Assembly: GCA_016617855.1 (NCBI GenBank)
Contig: JAECUM010091504.1
Location: 1-64,000, forward strand
Direction: 5' to 3'
Source of the DNA: Megalonaias nervosa
Taxonomy: Eukaryota > Mollusca > Bivalvia > Unionida > Unionidae
Length of the DNA: 64,000 nt
The notes beneath the pieces were generated by a model, which saw only the letters and a list, made by a program, of their open reading frames with translations, did no database searches and was not told the DNA's origin. Positions 9,840 to 63,055 of the stretch are shown here, piece after piece. The stretch's first letter is position 1. Every line of letters begins with the position of its first letter. Position numbers and translations under genes: made by a program.

Positions 9840-12280
9840 GTTCTTGGAGTAATTTTTAGTACGTTATATTACAAGTGTTGACAAATCACATGCAAGTTTT
9901 ACAAGAGAAACGTTCACAAAGAGGTCAAACCAGGCCATACCCTCAGCCCTGTATTCTTGAACAATTTCCAACACAAAACTCAAACTGGTGCTCAAAGCAT
10001 AAAATTAGGCATGACACTACAAATTAAAAATGAGATAAAAGGACCAAAATTTTAAAAATGTATGTTCTATGATTCTAAATTTAATCTAAATAAAGTTACA
10101 CAAATTTATATAAAAAGTTCTAAATGTTTTCATTTTGAGCTAGAGTTTCATAGAATGTTAGTGAAACATTTAAATATCATGCACAACTTTCACAATAACC
10201 TTTGACAAATAACTACCAGGATAAAACTTCTTTGAAATTAGAAACTGACATGGCATCAATTTAAAACCTGAAACTTGTACATTCATTGTCTCAAATTAAA
10301 GAATGGCATCACATACTCACTATAATTACAATGGAACTCGTACATTAAGCCTGCTGATGGTCTGTGTGTACTTTGGATTTTGGGATTCTCTGTTCTACAA
10401 TTATGCTCAGGAGCAAACTTGTTTGAATAGAAAACCAGACAAAACCAGTCAAGAAATAGTATTCTCTTGTCATCACACAGAAGAGTAGTGGGTGAGGGGT
10501 GTTTTTTGCTCTTCTTTATTGCTAACTGTTAAAATAATCTTACAGAGCCACCCACCCACCCCTCTAAATATTTTAATAGCTATGACAAATGGTCTAAATG
10601 ACTACAAATCCAGGATCTGATTAATCAAAATAACTTCGAGTGACTAGAATAATGTGATCAGGAAAAGACCTGCATATATATGTGCTCTTCCTATATTTAT
10701 AGTGAAATATGTACAGTAAAGGTAAACTACTCCTGTCTAGATAGATACAAGTACAATTATATAGTACAATGCCACATCGTATGGCAAAATTACTGAAAAT
10801 ATTTCACAAATACAGCTTGAAAAATGCATACAAATATGTCTTTTTATAGCAAAGTGTTGATAATAAAAAGTGAAGGAAATGTGCTCAAAATTACAAAGCC
10901 ATGTTTATGAAGACAACAAATATACAGGATTACTAGATCAAAACAAAAACTTGTAGTTATGCCAGGAATATACCCTCAACAATTCTTGAGCAAAATGCAG
11001 AATTCAAACAGAAAATTTGAACGCAAATCATATTTAAAAAAAAAAAAAACAAGAGTACCAACTGGGTCTCTCATCACTCAAGTGACATGCACACCTACAG
11101 GCAAACAGCTTTTACTAACTAAATGGTAATGTGTTTGTTTTACATGTTTACTGCTTACCGTACACTTTGTAAACCAAGTACCCTTGTGCAAAGGCGTATT
11201 AACTCTTGACTCCACATGCTAGGACATTTAGTTTTAAATTGGGTGCCATTATATTCAAGAATAAAAAAAAAGTTCTGGTATATATTAACTGCAACATGTT
11301 AATTTCTCTGATGGTGGAACTGAACAGATCTCTGAATAAGCAAATGATTGGTCTATTACTTGTCTCATTCTTTTGACAGACAGGACATATGTCATATCTG
11401 TATAAGCAAAATATATGCTAGTTTCCAAAATCTCTTTAATATTTATGTCAGCTGAGAAAAGTAGCTGATTAGAACATGGGCATTTAACATTAATCTGTGC
11501 AGATGAATGAAATGATGGAACTGAACATATTTAAAAGCTACTATACTACCATAAAAATTATGGTTCTGGAGTCAAAAACTCATGTTTTGATACAACCTTA
11601 ACTTAAAAAGTACAGCTTCAATTGAAAAAAAGCCACAACCTTGTCTTTGTACCGTTATCTATGTACCCTTGATTGTTCACTATCAAACTATCGACTAAAT
11701 ATAACCCTTCACTTCTGCAAATAAACATCTTTTTCAGCCCCTCCCCATCTGCAAATGTATTTAACCATGCATTCTGCACCAATATTTTCATTTCAAGATT
11801 TTGAAGTGACGCTGTCATATTTATAAATGTAACAAAAAGGTAGAAAAAAAAATCACATTTAACATGAAGAAAAACTTCAAAAATTTAACTGGCTGAGTGT
11901 AATACAAAACTTTTTAAACAATCATTTCCACATTCAATTAAGAGAGGTACATAGTGTTTAACTATCACACATTTAAAATGACCATTTTCTATATTTAGAA
12001 ACTTATAAAAACATGACTGCCGTGCTTCCAAACAAAATTATATAATAAACAATTTTGTCATCTTTGAAAATTAAATTTGAATATCACCATTTATAAATGA
12101 TTTAAAGTAAAACAATGATTCATAACCCTTTCAAGAATTTTATAAATGTGTTGCAACCCACTTTCATGTCATCTTAACTGACAATCACCACTAAATCAAA
12201 TGTACAAATTTAAAAAAAAACAAAAAAACATCTCATTACTTCATATCAGTATGATATTCTCAATACGAAACATGAAAGCC
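9840..12280. other. No gene seen; AT-rich spacer
   Basis: There are homopolymer runs (11040-11050, 11264-11271 and elsewhere) and no conserved frame longer than about 66 codons. I could not link any part to a family. Confidence 0.45.
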
Positions 12281-12284
12281 TTAC

Positions 12285-13355
12285 CAACAAACTATGCTAC
12301 AGTGCACCCCATTGTTCTGTCTTACCTACAAATCATGCTATGACATGCCCCATTGTTCTGACTTACCTACAAACTATACCATCATATACCATCATATATA
12401 TAAAGGGGTATATCATTGCATAAACTATGCTATGATATACCCCTTTGTTCCGTCTTACCTACAAAACTATATTATGATAAGCCCCATTGTTTTGTCTTGC
12501 CTACAAACCATGCTATGATGTACCCCATCGTTTTGTCTTGCCTACATACCATGCTATGATATGCCCCATTGTTTTGTCTTGCCTACAAACCACGCTATGA
12601 TGTACCCTATTGTTTTGTCTTGCCTACATACCATGCTATGATATACCCTATACTTTTGTCTTGCCTACAAACCATGCTATGATGTACCCGACTGTTGTCT
12701 TACCAGCAATCCATGCAATAATGTGCCCACTGTTCCATCTTACCTACAATCCAAACAATGATGTGCCCAATTGTTCTATCTAACCTGTAAACTATGCTAT
12801 GATATAACCCACTGTTCTGTCTTACCTACAAAACTATGCTATGAAGTACTCATTTTTTTCTTACCTGCAAACCATGCCCTGATATGCCACATCTAGTCTT
12901 ACCTACAATCCATACTTTAGTTGTTGTTGTTGTTGTTGTTGTTATAGGGTTTAACGCCATTTTTCAGCACTAGATAGGCTATACATGGCGGCCAGTATTA
13001 ATGGTGGAGGAAGAACCCTGGAAAACCCCGGGAAGAACCACCGACCCACGAGAAGCTACTGGCAGGCTTTCTCACGTACCCACGTTAGCCAAGCCTGGAC
13101 TCGAACTCACGCAGACAGAGGTGAGATGGCAGTGATCCGTAACGATCAGCGCTTTAGACCACTCGGCCACTCGGGGCCCCCCATACTTTAGTGTATTCTG
13201 TCATGTTTTACCTACAAACCATGCAATGATGTGCCTCATTGTTCTGTCTTACAAAAAATCCATACTTCAATGTACTGTCATGTTTTACCTACAAACCATG
13301 CAATGATGTGCCCCATTGTTCTGTCTTACCTACGAACCATGTAACACTGAATCTT
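12285..13355. repeat. ~43-bp minisatellite, split by a SINE
   Basis: A unit of the form 'cttacctacaaaccatgctatgatatgccccattgttctgt' repeats about 15 times before 12920 and about four more times from 13191 to 13355. The interruption is the SINE at 12921-13180. Right-hand units share 'ccatactt(t/c)a' with the unit into which the SINE inserted. Short open frames here (12294-12518, 13239-13496) are repeat artefacts. Confidence 0.85.
12921..13180 (-). mobile_element. Full-length tRNA-Leu-like SINE, family B, inside a minisatellite
   Basis: On the minus strand it starts with ggggcccc and an A-box-like TGGCCGAGTGGTC, then TAAAGCGC, then a B-box-like GGTTCGAGTCC (13109-13090 region); it ends at the left in a (GTT)n/(AAC)n tail. 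The A-box and its spacing to the B-box fit a tRNA-Leu ancestor with its long variable arm. An 11-bp duplication, ccatactttag, flanks it (12910-12920 and 13181-13191). It is about 260 bp long and the best-preserved copy with the one at 48159. Confidence 0.9.
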
Positions 13356-13359
13356 AAGG

Positions 13360-14690
13360 TTAACAAAACTATTCCTGCACCTGCCATTGCCACCAGAAAA
13401 GGGATACCAATATTTCTCTCATTCTTATATATGTGTGATACAACTGACTCATATGAGAAAGTCAGGGTATATGTCTATCCACACAGGGTTCAGTGACACT
13501 ATAGATGATGTCATTTTGCTTCATATGTTGTGAATGTTTGCAATGTTTCTTGTGGTTTAAGTACTGAAGTATTAATTTATGCTAACATATAAAATCTAAT
13601 CCTCATTCACATAAAATTCTGTTGTACACCAAGCATTTTAAGCTCTTGCAAATGACACACTTTTGAAAAACACTATATTCTGAAAGTAATATCTATACCA
13701 ACTATGTGTCATCTATTTTTTCCTACACTATGTTCTAGTGCATTAATGTGGTATTGGGAAAGCCTCATTCCTACCTGTATAATCAAGTACAATATAAGAA
13801 TTGAGTTTGTATCTTGCCTGTATAAGCAAGTACAATATAAGAATTGGTTTCAATGCAACTACCTCGTCAGTTTTACCCTGACTATGCATTGCCTTGTGAC
13901 ATTTTACCAATATCTGCCCAAAGTTTACATATCACAGGTGTGGTATTGGGTTTCATAAAATTCTGACTGGACACAAAATGGTTTTCATCATAAAATTCTG
14001 ACTGGACTGGCACAATGTATTTCATCATAAAATTCTGACTGGACTGGCACAAAATGCCTTTCAGATACCATGATTTTGTGTGATGACGTGAAGAGCAAAT
14101 TGAAACAGTAATTTACTGTTGATTTTAAGTACATGATACCAAAAATAATAGACAATTATTACAAGAAAATGTTACAATATATTGTTGCATTTTATTGAAA
14201 AAACATCCTCATTCTGACACTCCCTACAAAACAGTTCTTCTGTGAATCAGATTATATATCTATTTAGCATGGAAGATTCTTCTTCAAAATCATTACCACC
14301 ATCAATAACTATTGCACAGTCACACACTCTATGCAGTTTTGTGGGTAGCTGCTTGTGGATTGAAGGACATATATGGCTGTTTCTGAGACAAAAAATAAAA
14401 AAGAAAGATCTATAATTTGAATGATAAAGAACACTTTCATCAAAAACAGCACTCCAGATATTGCTATGTCCATTAATCTTATTGCAACACTTCATCAACA
14501 CCAAATAACTCATTTCACATTTATGAAAAATTCATCATAACAATATTTTCTATCTTTCTCATTATATCTTAAAAATGTATCTTATCAAATGTTCAACCTT
14601 AAAAATGGAAAACAAATACCAGAATATATCTTTTTCACATAAAAAATGAAACACATGGATGAAAATATATGTGAAATATTTTACCAATCA
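13360..14690. other. No gene seen; small tandem duplications
   Basis: Two copies of a 'gtacaatataagaattg' unit lie near 13785-13845, and three copies of a ~35-bp 'cataaaattctgactggac' unit lie at 13955-14055. This is the 3' flank of the SH2D4-like gene. A TTTATT at 14191-14196 (AATAAA on the minus strand) is a possible distal polyadenylation signal. Confidence 0.5.
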
Positions 14691-14703
14691 ATGTCAGCAC
14701 CTC

Positions 14704-14709
14704 TTTATT
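14704..14709 (-). terminator. Candidate polyadenylation signal of the SH2D4-like gene
   Basis: AATAAA on the minus strand lies about 220 bp after the stop codon at 14928. It is the nearest perfect hexamer I noticed downstream. A more distal one at 14196-14191 would extend the 3' UTR. In AT-rich DNA such hexamers arise often by chance, so this is tentative. Confidence 0.4.
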
Positions 14710-14927
14710 TTGTATATGAATGAAAAAAATCCACTTCTGTTATAAAAGGTACCATATTATGTCAACAGATTCAGACTCCAGTGAGTAACTGTTTAAATAT
14801 TAAGTAATTAAGTCTACTTCCCTGTCCATTTCTTTATATACAGTTCAACAAACATTAAACAGGCCAAGTATACCAGACTGTAACAATGAGGCACCATTTA
14901 ATGGGACAATAAGAAAACTGGTATCCG

Positions 14928-54780
<39,853 letters not shown>

Positions 54781-54785
54781 CATTA

Positions 54786-56170
54786 GTACCTACTCCAATG
54801 TACATCTTTCTGTAACAACTTCAATGTACACCTTGCTGCACCTACTCCAATGTACACCTTGCTGTACCTACTTCAATGTACATCTTGCTGTACCTACTCC
54901 AAAGTAAACCTTGCTGTACCTACTTCAATGTACACCTTGCTGCACCTACTCCAATGTACACCTTGCTGTACCTACTCCAATGAACACCATACTGTACCTA
55001 CTTCAATGTACACCTTGCTGTACCTACTTTAATGTACACCTTGCTGTACCTACTTTAATGTACACCTTGCTGTACCTACTTCAATGTACACCTTGCTGTA
55101 CCTACTTTAATGTACACCTTGCTGTACCTACTTCAATGTACACCTTGCTGTACCTACTTTAATGTACACCTTGCTGTACCTACTCCAATGAACACCACAC
55201 TGTACCTACTTCAATGTACACCTTGCTGTACCTACTCCAATGTACACCTTGCTGTACCTACTTCAATGTACACCCTTCTGTAACTACTTCAATGTACACC
55301 TTGCTGTACCTACTTCAATGTACACCTTGCGGTACCTACTCCAATGAACACCTTGCTGTACCTACTTCAATGTACACCTTTCTGTAACTACTTCAATGTA
55401 CACATGCTGTACCTACTCCAATGTACATCTTTCTGTACCTATTTCAATATACACCTTATTGGACCTACTTCAATGTACACCTTTCTGTACCCACTCCATG
55501 TACATCTTTTTGTAACTGCTTCAATGTACACCTTGCTGTACCTACTCCAATGTACATCTTACTGTACCTACTTCAATATACACCTTACTGGACCTGCTTC
55601 AATGTACACCTTTATGTACCTTCTTCAAACTACACCTTGCTGTGCCTACTTCAATGTACACCTTGATGTACTTGTTCCAATGAACACCATACTGTACCTA
55701 CTTCAATGTACACCTTTCTGTACCCACTCCATGTACATCTTTTTGTAACTGCTTCAACATACACCTTGCTGTACCTATGTCAATGTACATCTTTCTGTAC
55801 TATTTCAATGTACACCTTACTGGACCTACTTCAATGTACACCTTACTGGACCAACTTCAATGTATACACTGCTGTACCTACTTTAATGTGCATCTTTTTG
55901 TAACTACTTCAATGTACACCTTGCCCTACCTATTTCAATGTACACTTTTCTGTAACTACATGTACTTCAATATACACTTGACTGTAATTACTTCAATGTA
56001 CACCATGCTGTACCTACTTCAACGTACACCTTACTGTACCTACTCCAATGTACACCTTGCTGTACCTACTCCAATGTACACCCTGCTGTACCTATTTCAA
56101 TGTACACTATGCTGAACCTACTCCAATGTACACCTTGCTGTACCTACTTCAATGTACACCATGCTGCAAG
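54786..56170. repeat. 26-bp minisatellite, about 53 units
   Basis: The unit 'tgtacctacttcaatgtacaccttgc' repeats for about 1.4 kb with point changes. Because 26 is not a multiple of three, three units (78 bp) give one peptide period, so every plus-strand frame shows the same repeated peptide with few stops. The open frames of up to 134 codons here are therefore not evidence of a gene. It lies 1.1 kb upstream of exon 1. Confidence 0.95.
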
Positions 56171-56179
56171 ATGCAGTCA

Positions 56180-57640
56180 ATATCTGTGCCTGGGTTTCAT
56201 TTCAAACGATTTGAACAAATCTGAATTTTAGTTTCTTTGGACTAAGCAGAAACTCCCAATGTCCAATTCAGACATTTATAATCGCCCAAAAAAGTCAGTC
56301 CCATTGGACATCTACAATATATAGCAGTATGACAAAATTCTGAAGACCTGCAATCAACATATCCAAATTTTAATTAAATGAAATTTAACACAGATCTTAA
56401 AATTTTGATTGGGAACAAATCACTTCTAATATCTGATAGTCTGCCCATTTAACTGGACTGGTAATCAAGTTTCTGCCCTTCTTCAACATCCTTCTTTCGA
56501 ACTAAAGAAATGTTTGGTTGTACTGAATTTGAAGATAAAACTGGAAAATAAGACCTAATGGTACATTCAATTGATTTTCAGTTTGAATCCTCAAAAACAT
56601 ACAAAAGATCCCCAAAAAAGTCATTTAATTAGATTCAGGATACTTAGATCACAGTATTTTCAACATAATTTGCTGGAGAGTGGGAGGAGGTGAGGGTATC
56701 AACAAATACCGAAGCAGACAAAGAAAAATGGCCAGATTTATTACCTTTATAACTTCAATAAGTGTGGCTTGGTAGGAAGTGGGAGTCAATAAATACTTGC
56801 TGCAAAGAGGTTGAATTTGTTACTTTTATTAACACTAACAAATATCAAATTCTATCCAAGTACATCCAACAAATATTCTAACAGGAAAAAAGATTAAGTT
56901 TCAGCTATATGTGTAACAATGATAAAATCTACATAACTGTCTGCCAGTTCTATAAGCTGAGATTTTGTAAAACTGTCCAACCTCCTGCATGACTGGAAAG
57001 TGATTTTAAGATTACAATTTATTAACTCAAAATGTGCAAGAAAGCAGTATTATCCCAAATGTTCTGGTTATTCATCCCATTCATGCTGCCCTGCACTACC
57101 CCCTTCCATACCTGCTCCAGAGATGAATCAAGATTTGAAGACAGATATGCATACAATCTCCATCATCACACCAGTTACATGTATTAAATATTTCTATTGA
57201 AAATGGTATAGTTACAAGTTAGCACTTCCTTCTGACACAACATCACCCATTAAGAGGTAAGAAATCAGTTCATGTACTTTTCTTGTATCAAAAAGCATGT
57301 GGACAATAAATTAAATGATTTGCATCATCATTAAGATATTGTACAAGATAAAGGACACTATAATCTGCTTTAGAACTGGTTGCCCTAACAACCTGAACCT
57401 AATTAAGCTTCTGTCAGATGAGTATCTACACAGAACTACACTGAAAGTCAATATGAAGGAAAATATTGATAGAAAAAACCCTGATTGTCAAGCTTTTGTT
57501 TGCAATTATTTTAAAAAAAAAATAAATAAAATAAAAGGTTTCTGTGATGACAAAATTTCACAGACACTTCAGGCAACTGATTTTTTTTTTACATATGCAT
57601 GCCTGAATTCAAGTTTTATCTAATAGCAAGGAATGCAGGA
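56180..57640. other. No gene seen
   Basis: AT-rich spacer. The open frame at 57315-57623 has no recognisable domain. Confidence 0.45.
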
Positions 57641-57654
57641 TATACCAAATATAT

Positions 57655-57855
57655 ATATACTCACTTATAAGTTGAGTCCAGCTGCAAACTGCACAGACCC
57701 AGATCTGCTGGTGCATTATTTGACAGCAGATCTGGGTGTGTGAAGTTTTGTTTGGAGTAATCAGTAGAACAAACAACATGGACCCTGTTCTGCAGGTGCT
57801 TCTTGTTACGGCAGATCAGGATCTTTCTTGTTTGAAGTTGATTCGACTTAAAACC
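57655..57855. mobile_element. MITE-like hairpin, copy 2
   Basis: The inner words acccagatctgctg and cagcagatctgggt are a perfect 14-bp inverted pair around a loop of about 13 bases. The outer ends (ttataagttgagtccagct and agttgattcgacttaaaa) are weakly inverted. It shares order and words with 9285-9425. Confidence 0.65.
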
Positions 57856-57879
57856 AAGTAATGATGGTATGGTATTAAT

Positions 57880-59060
57880 AGATAGACAAGATCAGCCAAT
57901 CAGATGTAAGGTATTTCATTAATATGAGCAGATCTCACTTGTTATAGAACCTCTATGAGACAATGCAAAAATAGGCTTATTTACCAAGTCAGAATAAAAT
58001 CCAATTGAAATTTGGTCTCCAGAGTGGTAAAAAGCTGACTCAATCACAGATAAAAGATTGCTTCATTTATATTAATACGCACAGAGCTTGCTCATAATCA
58101 AACTCATCCACCATCTTGATAATATTAGATTACAGTATTGAACAAGTTTGATAAAAAATGGATTAAAAGTATAGCTACTAGAAATTTAGATGCATGGTCA
58201 CATCATTAAGATGCATGAATTTCACTCATGATCAAAATGAACCAAGATTTTGACATCGACCTATTTACCAAGTTCTATCAAAATTGTAACAAAAATGCAG
58301 TCCCTTAAATTGAAGAAAAAAAACAACAGCAGCAGCTTAATCAAATGCAGAATCACCTAAATCTACTTGTCTTTATCATAATAAGAATCATCCAGCATCC
58401 TGTCAAGTCTGCCGAGAAGCAGGTCAGAAATACAGTCTCAAGTCACAAGAAGCTCGACCTAACATGTGCAAGATCACCTCATTAATATGCACAGATTTTA
58501 CTCATAATAAAACATTATATATCTTAATAATATAAGCCTATTTAACAAGTTTTATCAAAATTAGATCAGAAATACGGTCTTTTCAATTGGTTACAAGCTC
58601 AGCCAATCATATGGAAGATCACCTCATTAATATTTGCAGATTCCATGCATGACTGAACTCATGCAGGATCTTAATCACATAAGCCTATAGTCTAAGTCAG
58701 AAATCACAGCAAAAAAAAAAATAACTTCCAGTGTTTTAACAAACTCAGCCAATCTGATGTAAGATCATTACTTTATTCTGTGAACTTGCTCATTTATCGA
58801 ACTCATCCAAGATATTAATGACATAAGCAAATATCCCAAGTTTGATCATAACTTGATCAAAAATATGGCCTCCATTTGAAAACAATATCAGCCAATCAAA
58901 TGCAAGATCATCTCATTAAAATGTATGGATCTTGTTCATTATCCGATTCTACTGATACAGGCCTAAATTCCAAGTTTGTGTAAATCAGATAAAAAATATT
59001 GACTCTAGCGTGGTAACAAGTGAATTGTTGACAGATGAGTAATGCATGATGGACAGTGGA
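57880..59060. repeat. Degenerate ~145-bp satellite, left block
   Basis: The phrases 'agccaatcagatgcaagatcacctcattaatatgcacagatcttgctcataat', 'ttgataatataagcctatttaccaagtttgatcaaaat' and 'agaaatacagtctcc' recur. The word agccaatc is at 58599, 58747 and 58889, i.e. 148 and 142 bp apart. Confidence 0.85.
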
Positions 59061-59079
59061 CTGATGCAAAAATTGATGC

Positions 59080-61880
59080 AGCATCTTACCATAAGCTCAC
59101 CTGGCAATATTGCCAAGTTAGCAAAAATGCTAAAGTATTTCTAAGTTAAACAGCATAATGACGGAGCAAAGGACAAAACTGAGCTGTATGAAGGGTATAA
59201 CATCCCCATTTTCTTACCATATTCACTGTAATATCTGCCATAGCTCACATGTCTTATTAAGCACACACCCATACATTTGTCTAAAATTTACCCAAAATGC
59301 CTTTTTAAGTACACATCACAATCAGAATACAGTTCAATGAAAAAAAGTGGCCACTGAAACATGCACAAAACTGCATGATTTTCACAGAACTTAAGATCAT
59401 CCATGCCTGATGTATGGATACTACTTAACTCTATGGGTTAAATCAGTGCCCAAAATGGAGCTTACATGTGATTTATTAGGCATGACCCGTGCGCATGCAC
59501 GCGTGCGTGTGTGTTTGTGTGTGTCCATAACCCGGTCCCAGTTCCGATGGTTCATAAGTATAGCAATCCGTGTGTGAGTGTGTGTGCATGTGTGTGTGAT
59601 AATTGATTCTAACTCACAAAGACACTAAGTGCATGTTAATAACCATAGTTCAGAAACTGGCAAACATGGACCAGAAGCATTTTGATTTAAGAAAGCAACC
59701 AATGAAAATATTTCGAATTATACATTCATCTTGACAGTTTTCTGAAGAAAGGGCGGCCATATAAGAAGGGAAACGCTGTATATAAAGCTCTAAATGGAAT
59801 TACGGTGTATGTACAAGAGATGTTTAGTCAGGTACTATTTAGTTATACACTACACTCAGTAGAAGATGGAAATCTCTTCCTACCAGAACCTAAAATACAT
59901 CAATCCAACAAAAGCTTTAGATTTTCTGAGGAACAGCTTGCCTTTTAATATACAACAATCAAATTCCCATAAGCTTTTTTTTAAAAAGAAATTCTTTGAC
60001 TACATGTCCAATAAGAAGTAAGTATTATTGATATGTTAATTTCTTAAGTGCATGATGTGTGTACTACATCGAATATGGTAGCTACCCTTCCAACTCCATT
60101 CCCATAATAATCATATAACGGAACTGCTAAAATATTTCTATTTTTCTATTAAACACACAAAATAATTCTTCATTGAAACCATACAAATTCAGTGCAGTAT
60201 AAAATCAGTATTACCAACCACTGATAAAGGTTATGTCCAAACATGTGAAGTATGAGTGCACTCATCATTTGCTATATTACTATTTAAGCTTGTAGCCAAG
60301 TAACCAGATTTGTGCAAAGAAACATTTACAAGATAATTAACTTGAATTAGATTACCTACATCACTTGAATTCTAATTAAAACCACTTCCTAACTGAAGAA
60401 CTACACTCCAATCCATCACCATTATGCAATCTTTCACTTGTAGCATTACAAACCTGTGTTATCAGGTGTGCCAAGTAAATGCCTTACCCTTCTCACTGCC
60501 AGAGAAATTTATCATATGAAAAGTACATTCCAAGCTCAACATTTTCATGAGGAAAAAATGTCCATGAACTTGGCAAAAAAAATTGATGTCTGCATGTATT
60601 TTTCATGGTAAACTTACTGCAGGATAGTATACATTAGGCCAAGTAAAATGAATTCTGTTTCCTGTAAAACCAACTGGCTTGTTTAAAATTCTAGAGACTG
60701 TAACATCATATTTTTGAGCAAACATTTCCCACAATTTTTATATATGGTCCATTCAAGATTTTTCTGTTATTAAAGCATTAAAGTACTGACCCCTTGGAAT
60801 ATTTTGTAGTACTAACAATCCAAACTAATTGATAATATATAAATTCACATGACATTTTTGTGATATAAATGTATCCTTTTCAAGCCAATTTTTAAAGCCT
60901 CTCACAGGAAACATAAAACTCTTTCTTTTTAGCTTTGGTCACTCAATACAGATATAAAATTTTATGCCACAAGTATGACACATTTAAATTTTTATGGCTC
61001 GGAATTCTGCAGACTCGAACTAGTTTCATACTGGAGTGGAGGGTTAGGGGCCTTTAATTAGGGCCTAATATACATTCCCTACAGACCCATAGAAAACTAA
61101 ACCTGTTTCTAAAAAACACATATGCCCCCTGCTGCTGTACTGCTGTCAGAAGGCTGCATGCAGAACAAAAAGGCCCCAGTCACACATAAAATAATGCAAA
61201 ACTCTGGACAAATCTGAAAAATTGCTATAAAGGCCTGAATATCTCTTCAGGTCATCTACATCTACATATAAACAGGTATACCAAGTTTTAACTCTCGATC
61301 TCAAGTGGTTTCTGCTTACTCATGCATTTTCCTACCCCTAAAAAGGTCTTGGTCTTGGTCCAATATGTTTAAAACCATGTACAAAAAACAGAAAAATTTT
61401 TGTACAAATGTACTTAGGTCAGTCACAAAAAAACCCCACAAATAATCCTACCAAATATAATTAACTTAATCATGCCAACAATGTTTTTGTCAATATAGTC
61501 TAAAAGTTGAAGTATCAATAAGGCCAAAAAAAATGTGTTTCCTATTGGACTGGTTTCATAATTAGGGCAGGCTGGTTGCTTCTTCTATTTTTAAACATTA
61601 TATATATTTAATTCGATCTTTTTTTTTTTTACAACCATGGGCAGAAAAGTGCTAGGGTCAGAAGTGAGAAATAGGGATGGTTGGATCACCGGAAACATAT
61701 TTTGTTATGCCTAATACACGTGGCCCAAGTAGGCCTGATATCACTCACTAGACTTATATAACAGTTGATGATATGATAGTAAGAACCCAACCTAAGGAAA
61801 CCATCTTACAATTATCTTTATATACCTTAGTTCAATATCTTGATGCCATTTACCAAGTTCAACAGAAACCTAGTTGAGAA
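59080..61880. other. Spacer between satellite blocks; no gene seen
   Basis: It contains a GT-rich microsatellite zone (about 59490-59605) and otherwise AT-rich sequence. The open frame at 59158-59340 shows no domain. Confidence 0.45.
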
Positions 61881-62274
61881 ATATAGTCGCTAGATCATGA
61901 GAGGTAATGATTACAGTCAATGTGATGCAAAGTATCTCAATGGTATGTGCAGCTGTTGCTTAATATTGTACAGTATTACTGAATCTCTCTATGTCATTGG
62001 GAATATAAATGCTTAAGGAGAAGCGAAATCTGATTGGAATTTAGTCTCCAGAGTCATACAAAAAGCTTAGCCAATAAGATACAAGACTAACTTATTAATA
62101 TGCATAGATCATTTTATAATCAAACTTATCTAATATCTTGATAACATAAGGCTATTTAATAAGACCAATCAAACTCTAATTAAAAATATAGTTGTTAGTT
62201 TGTTGACAAGCTCAGCCAATCAGATGCAAAGTCACATCATTAATACATGAATTCCACTCATAATCTTGTTCAAC

Positions 62275-62540
62275 CAAGATCTTGAAAACATAGTCCAATC
62301 TGAAGACATAGTCCAATCTGAAGACAACAGTCCAATCTGAAGACATAGTCCAATCTGAAGACATAGTCCAATCTGAAGACAACAGTCCAATCTGAAGACA
62401 TAGTCCAATCTGAAGACACAGTCCAATTTGAAGACATAGTCCAATTTGAAGACATAGTCCAATCTGAATACATAGTCCAATCTGAAGACAACAGTCCAAT
62501 CTGAAGACATAGTCCAATCTGAAGACACAGTCCAATTTAC
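62275..62540. repeat. 18-19-bp minisatellite, about 14 units
   Basis: The unit 'catagtccaatctgaaga' alternates irregularly with a 19-bp form 'caacagtccaatctgaaga'. It sits inside a satellite unit. Minus-strand frames with repeated SSDWTM or LQIGLC peptides are artefacts. Confidence 0.93.
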
Positions 62541-62739
62541 CAAAGTTTGATCAAAATCCTACCAAAAATACAATCTCTTTATAAACAAAAACCCGTCAGT
62601 CAATCAGGTGCAACATCACTTCATAAATATGCACATATCTTGTTCATAATTTAAAAAACAAAATCACCCAACACCTTGATGATATTAGCCTATCTACCAA
62701 CTTGAATTAAAATTTAATCAGAAATACAGTCTCCTAAGT

Positions 62740-63055
62740 CAGTGGCATCACTAGGGTTGGTGTCACCCAGTGCGGTAACAAATAGTGTCACCTCCATGGA
62801 CCTCCTTCCTGCACAAAAATTAAAATTTTTTATAGACAGTCATGAGCGGTAACTCATGGTGTCACCCCCATGGACCCCCTTCCTGCACAAAAATTCAAAC
62901 ATTTTATAGACAGTCATGTGCGGAAACTCATGGTGTCACCCCCATGGACCTCCTTTCTGCACAAAAATTCAAACATTTTATAGACAGTCATTTTGGTGTC
63001 ACCCCCTCTGATGGTGCACCCCCCACAATCCCCGCACCCCCTAGTGATGAAACTG
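62740..63055. mobile_element. hAT-like MITE (316 bp) with three internal ~77-bp tandem units
   Basis: It starts cagtggcatcactaggg and ends ccctagtgatgaaactg, inverted termini that match at most positions. Inside, 'catggtgtcacccccatggacctcctttctgcacaaaaattcaaac...tagacagtca' repeats about three times. The flanks share ctaagt (62734-62739 and 63057-63062), a worn target duplication. It inserted within a unit of the 145-bp satellite, which resumes after it. Confidence 0.8.

Noticed and set aside
54850..56115. Repetitive protein gene with TLLYLLQCTPCC-type repeats
   Set aside because: All frames of the 26-bp minisatellite give similar peptides because the repeat has few stop codons; there is no start context, splice support or non-repeat domain.
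62212..62543. Minus-strand repeat proteins (LQIGLC, SSDWTM)
   Set aside because: They arise from the 18-19-bp minisatellite read in three frames.
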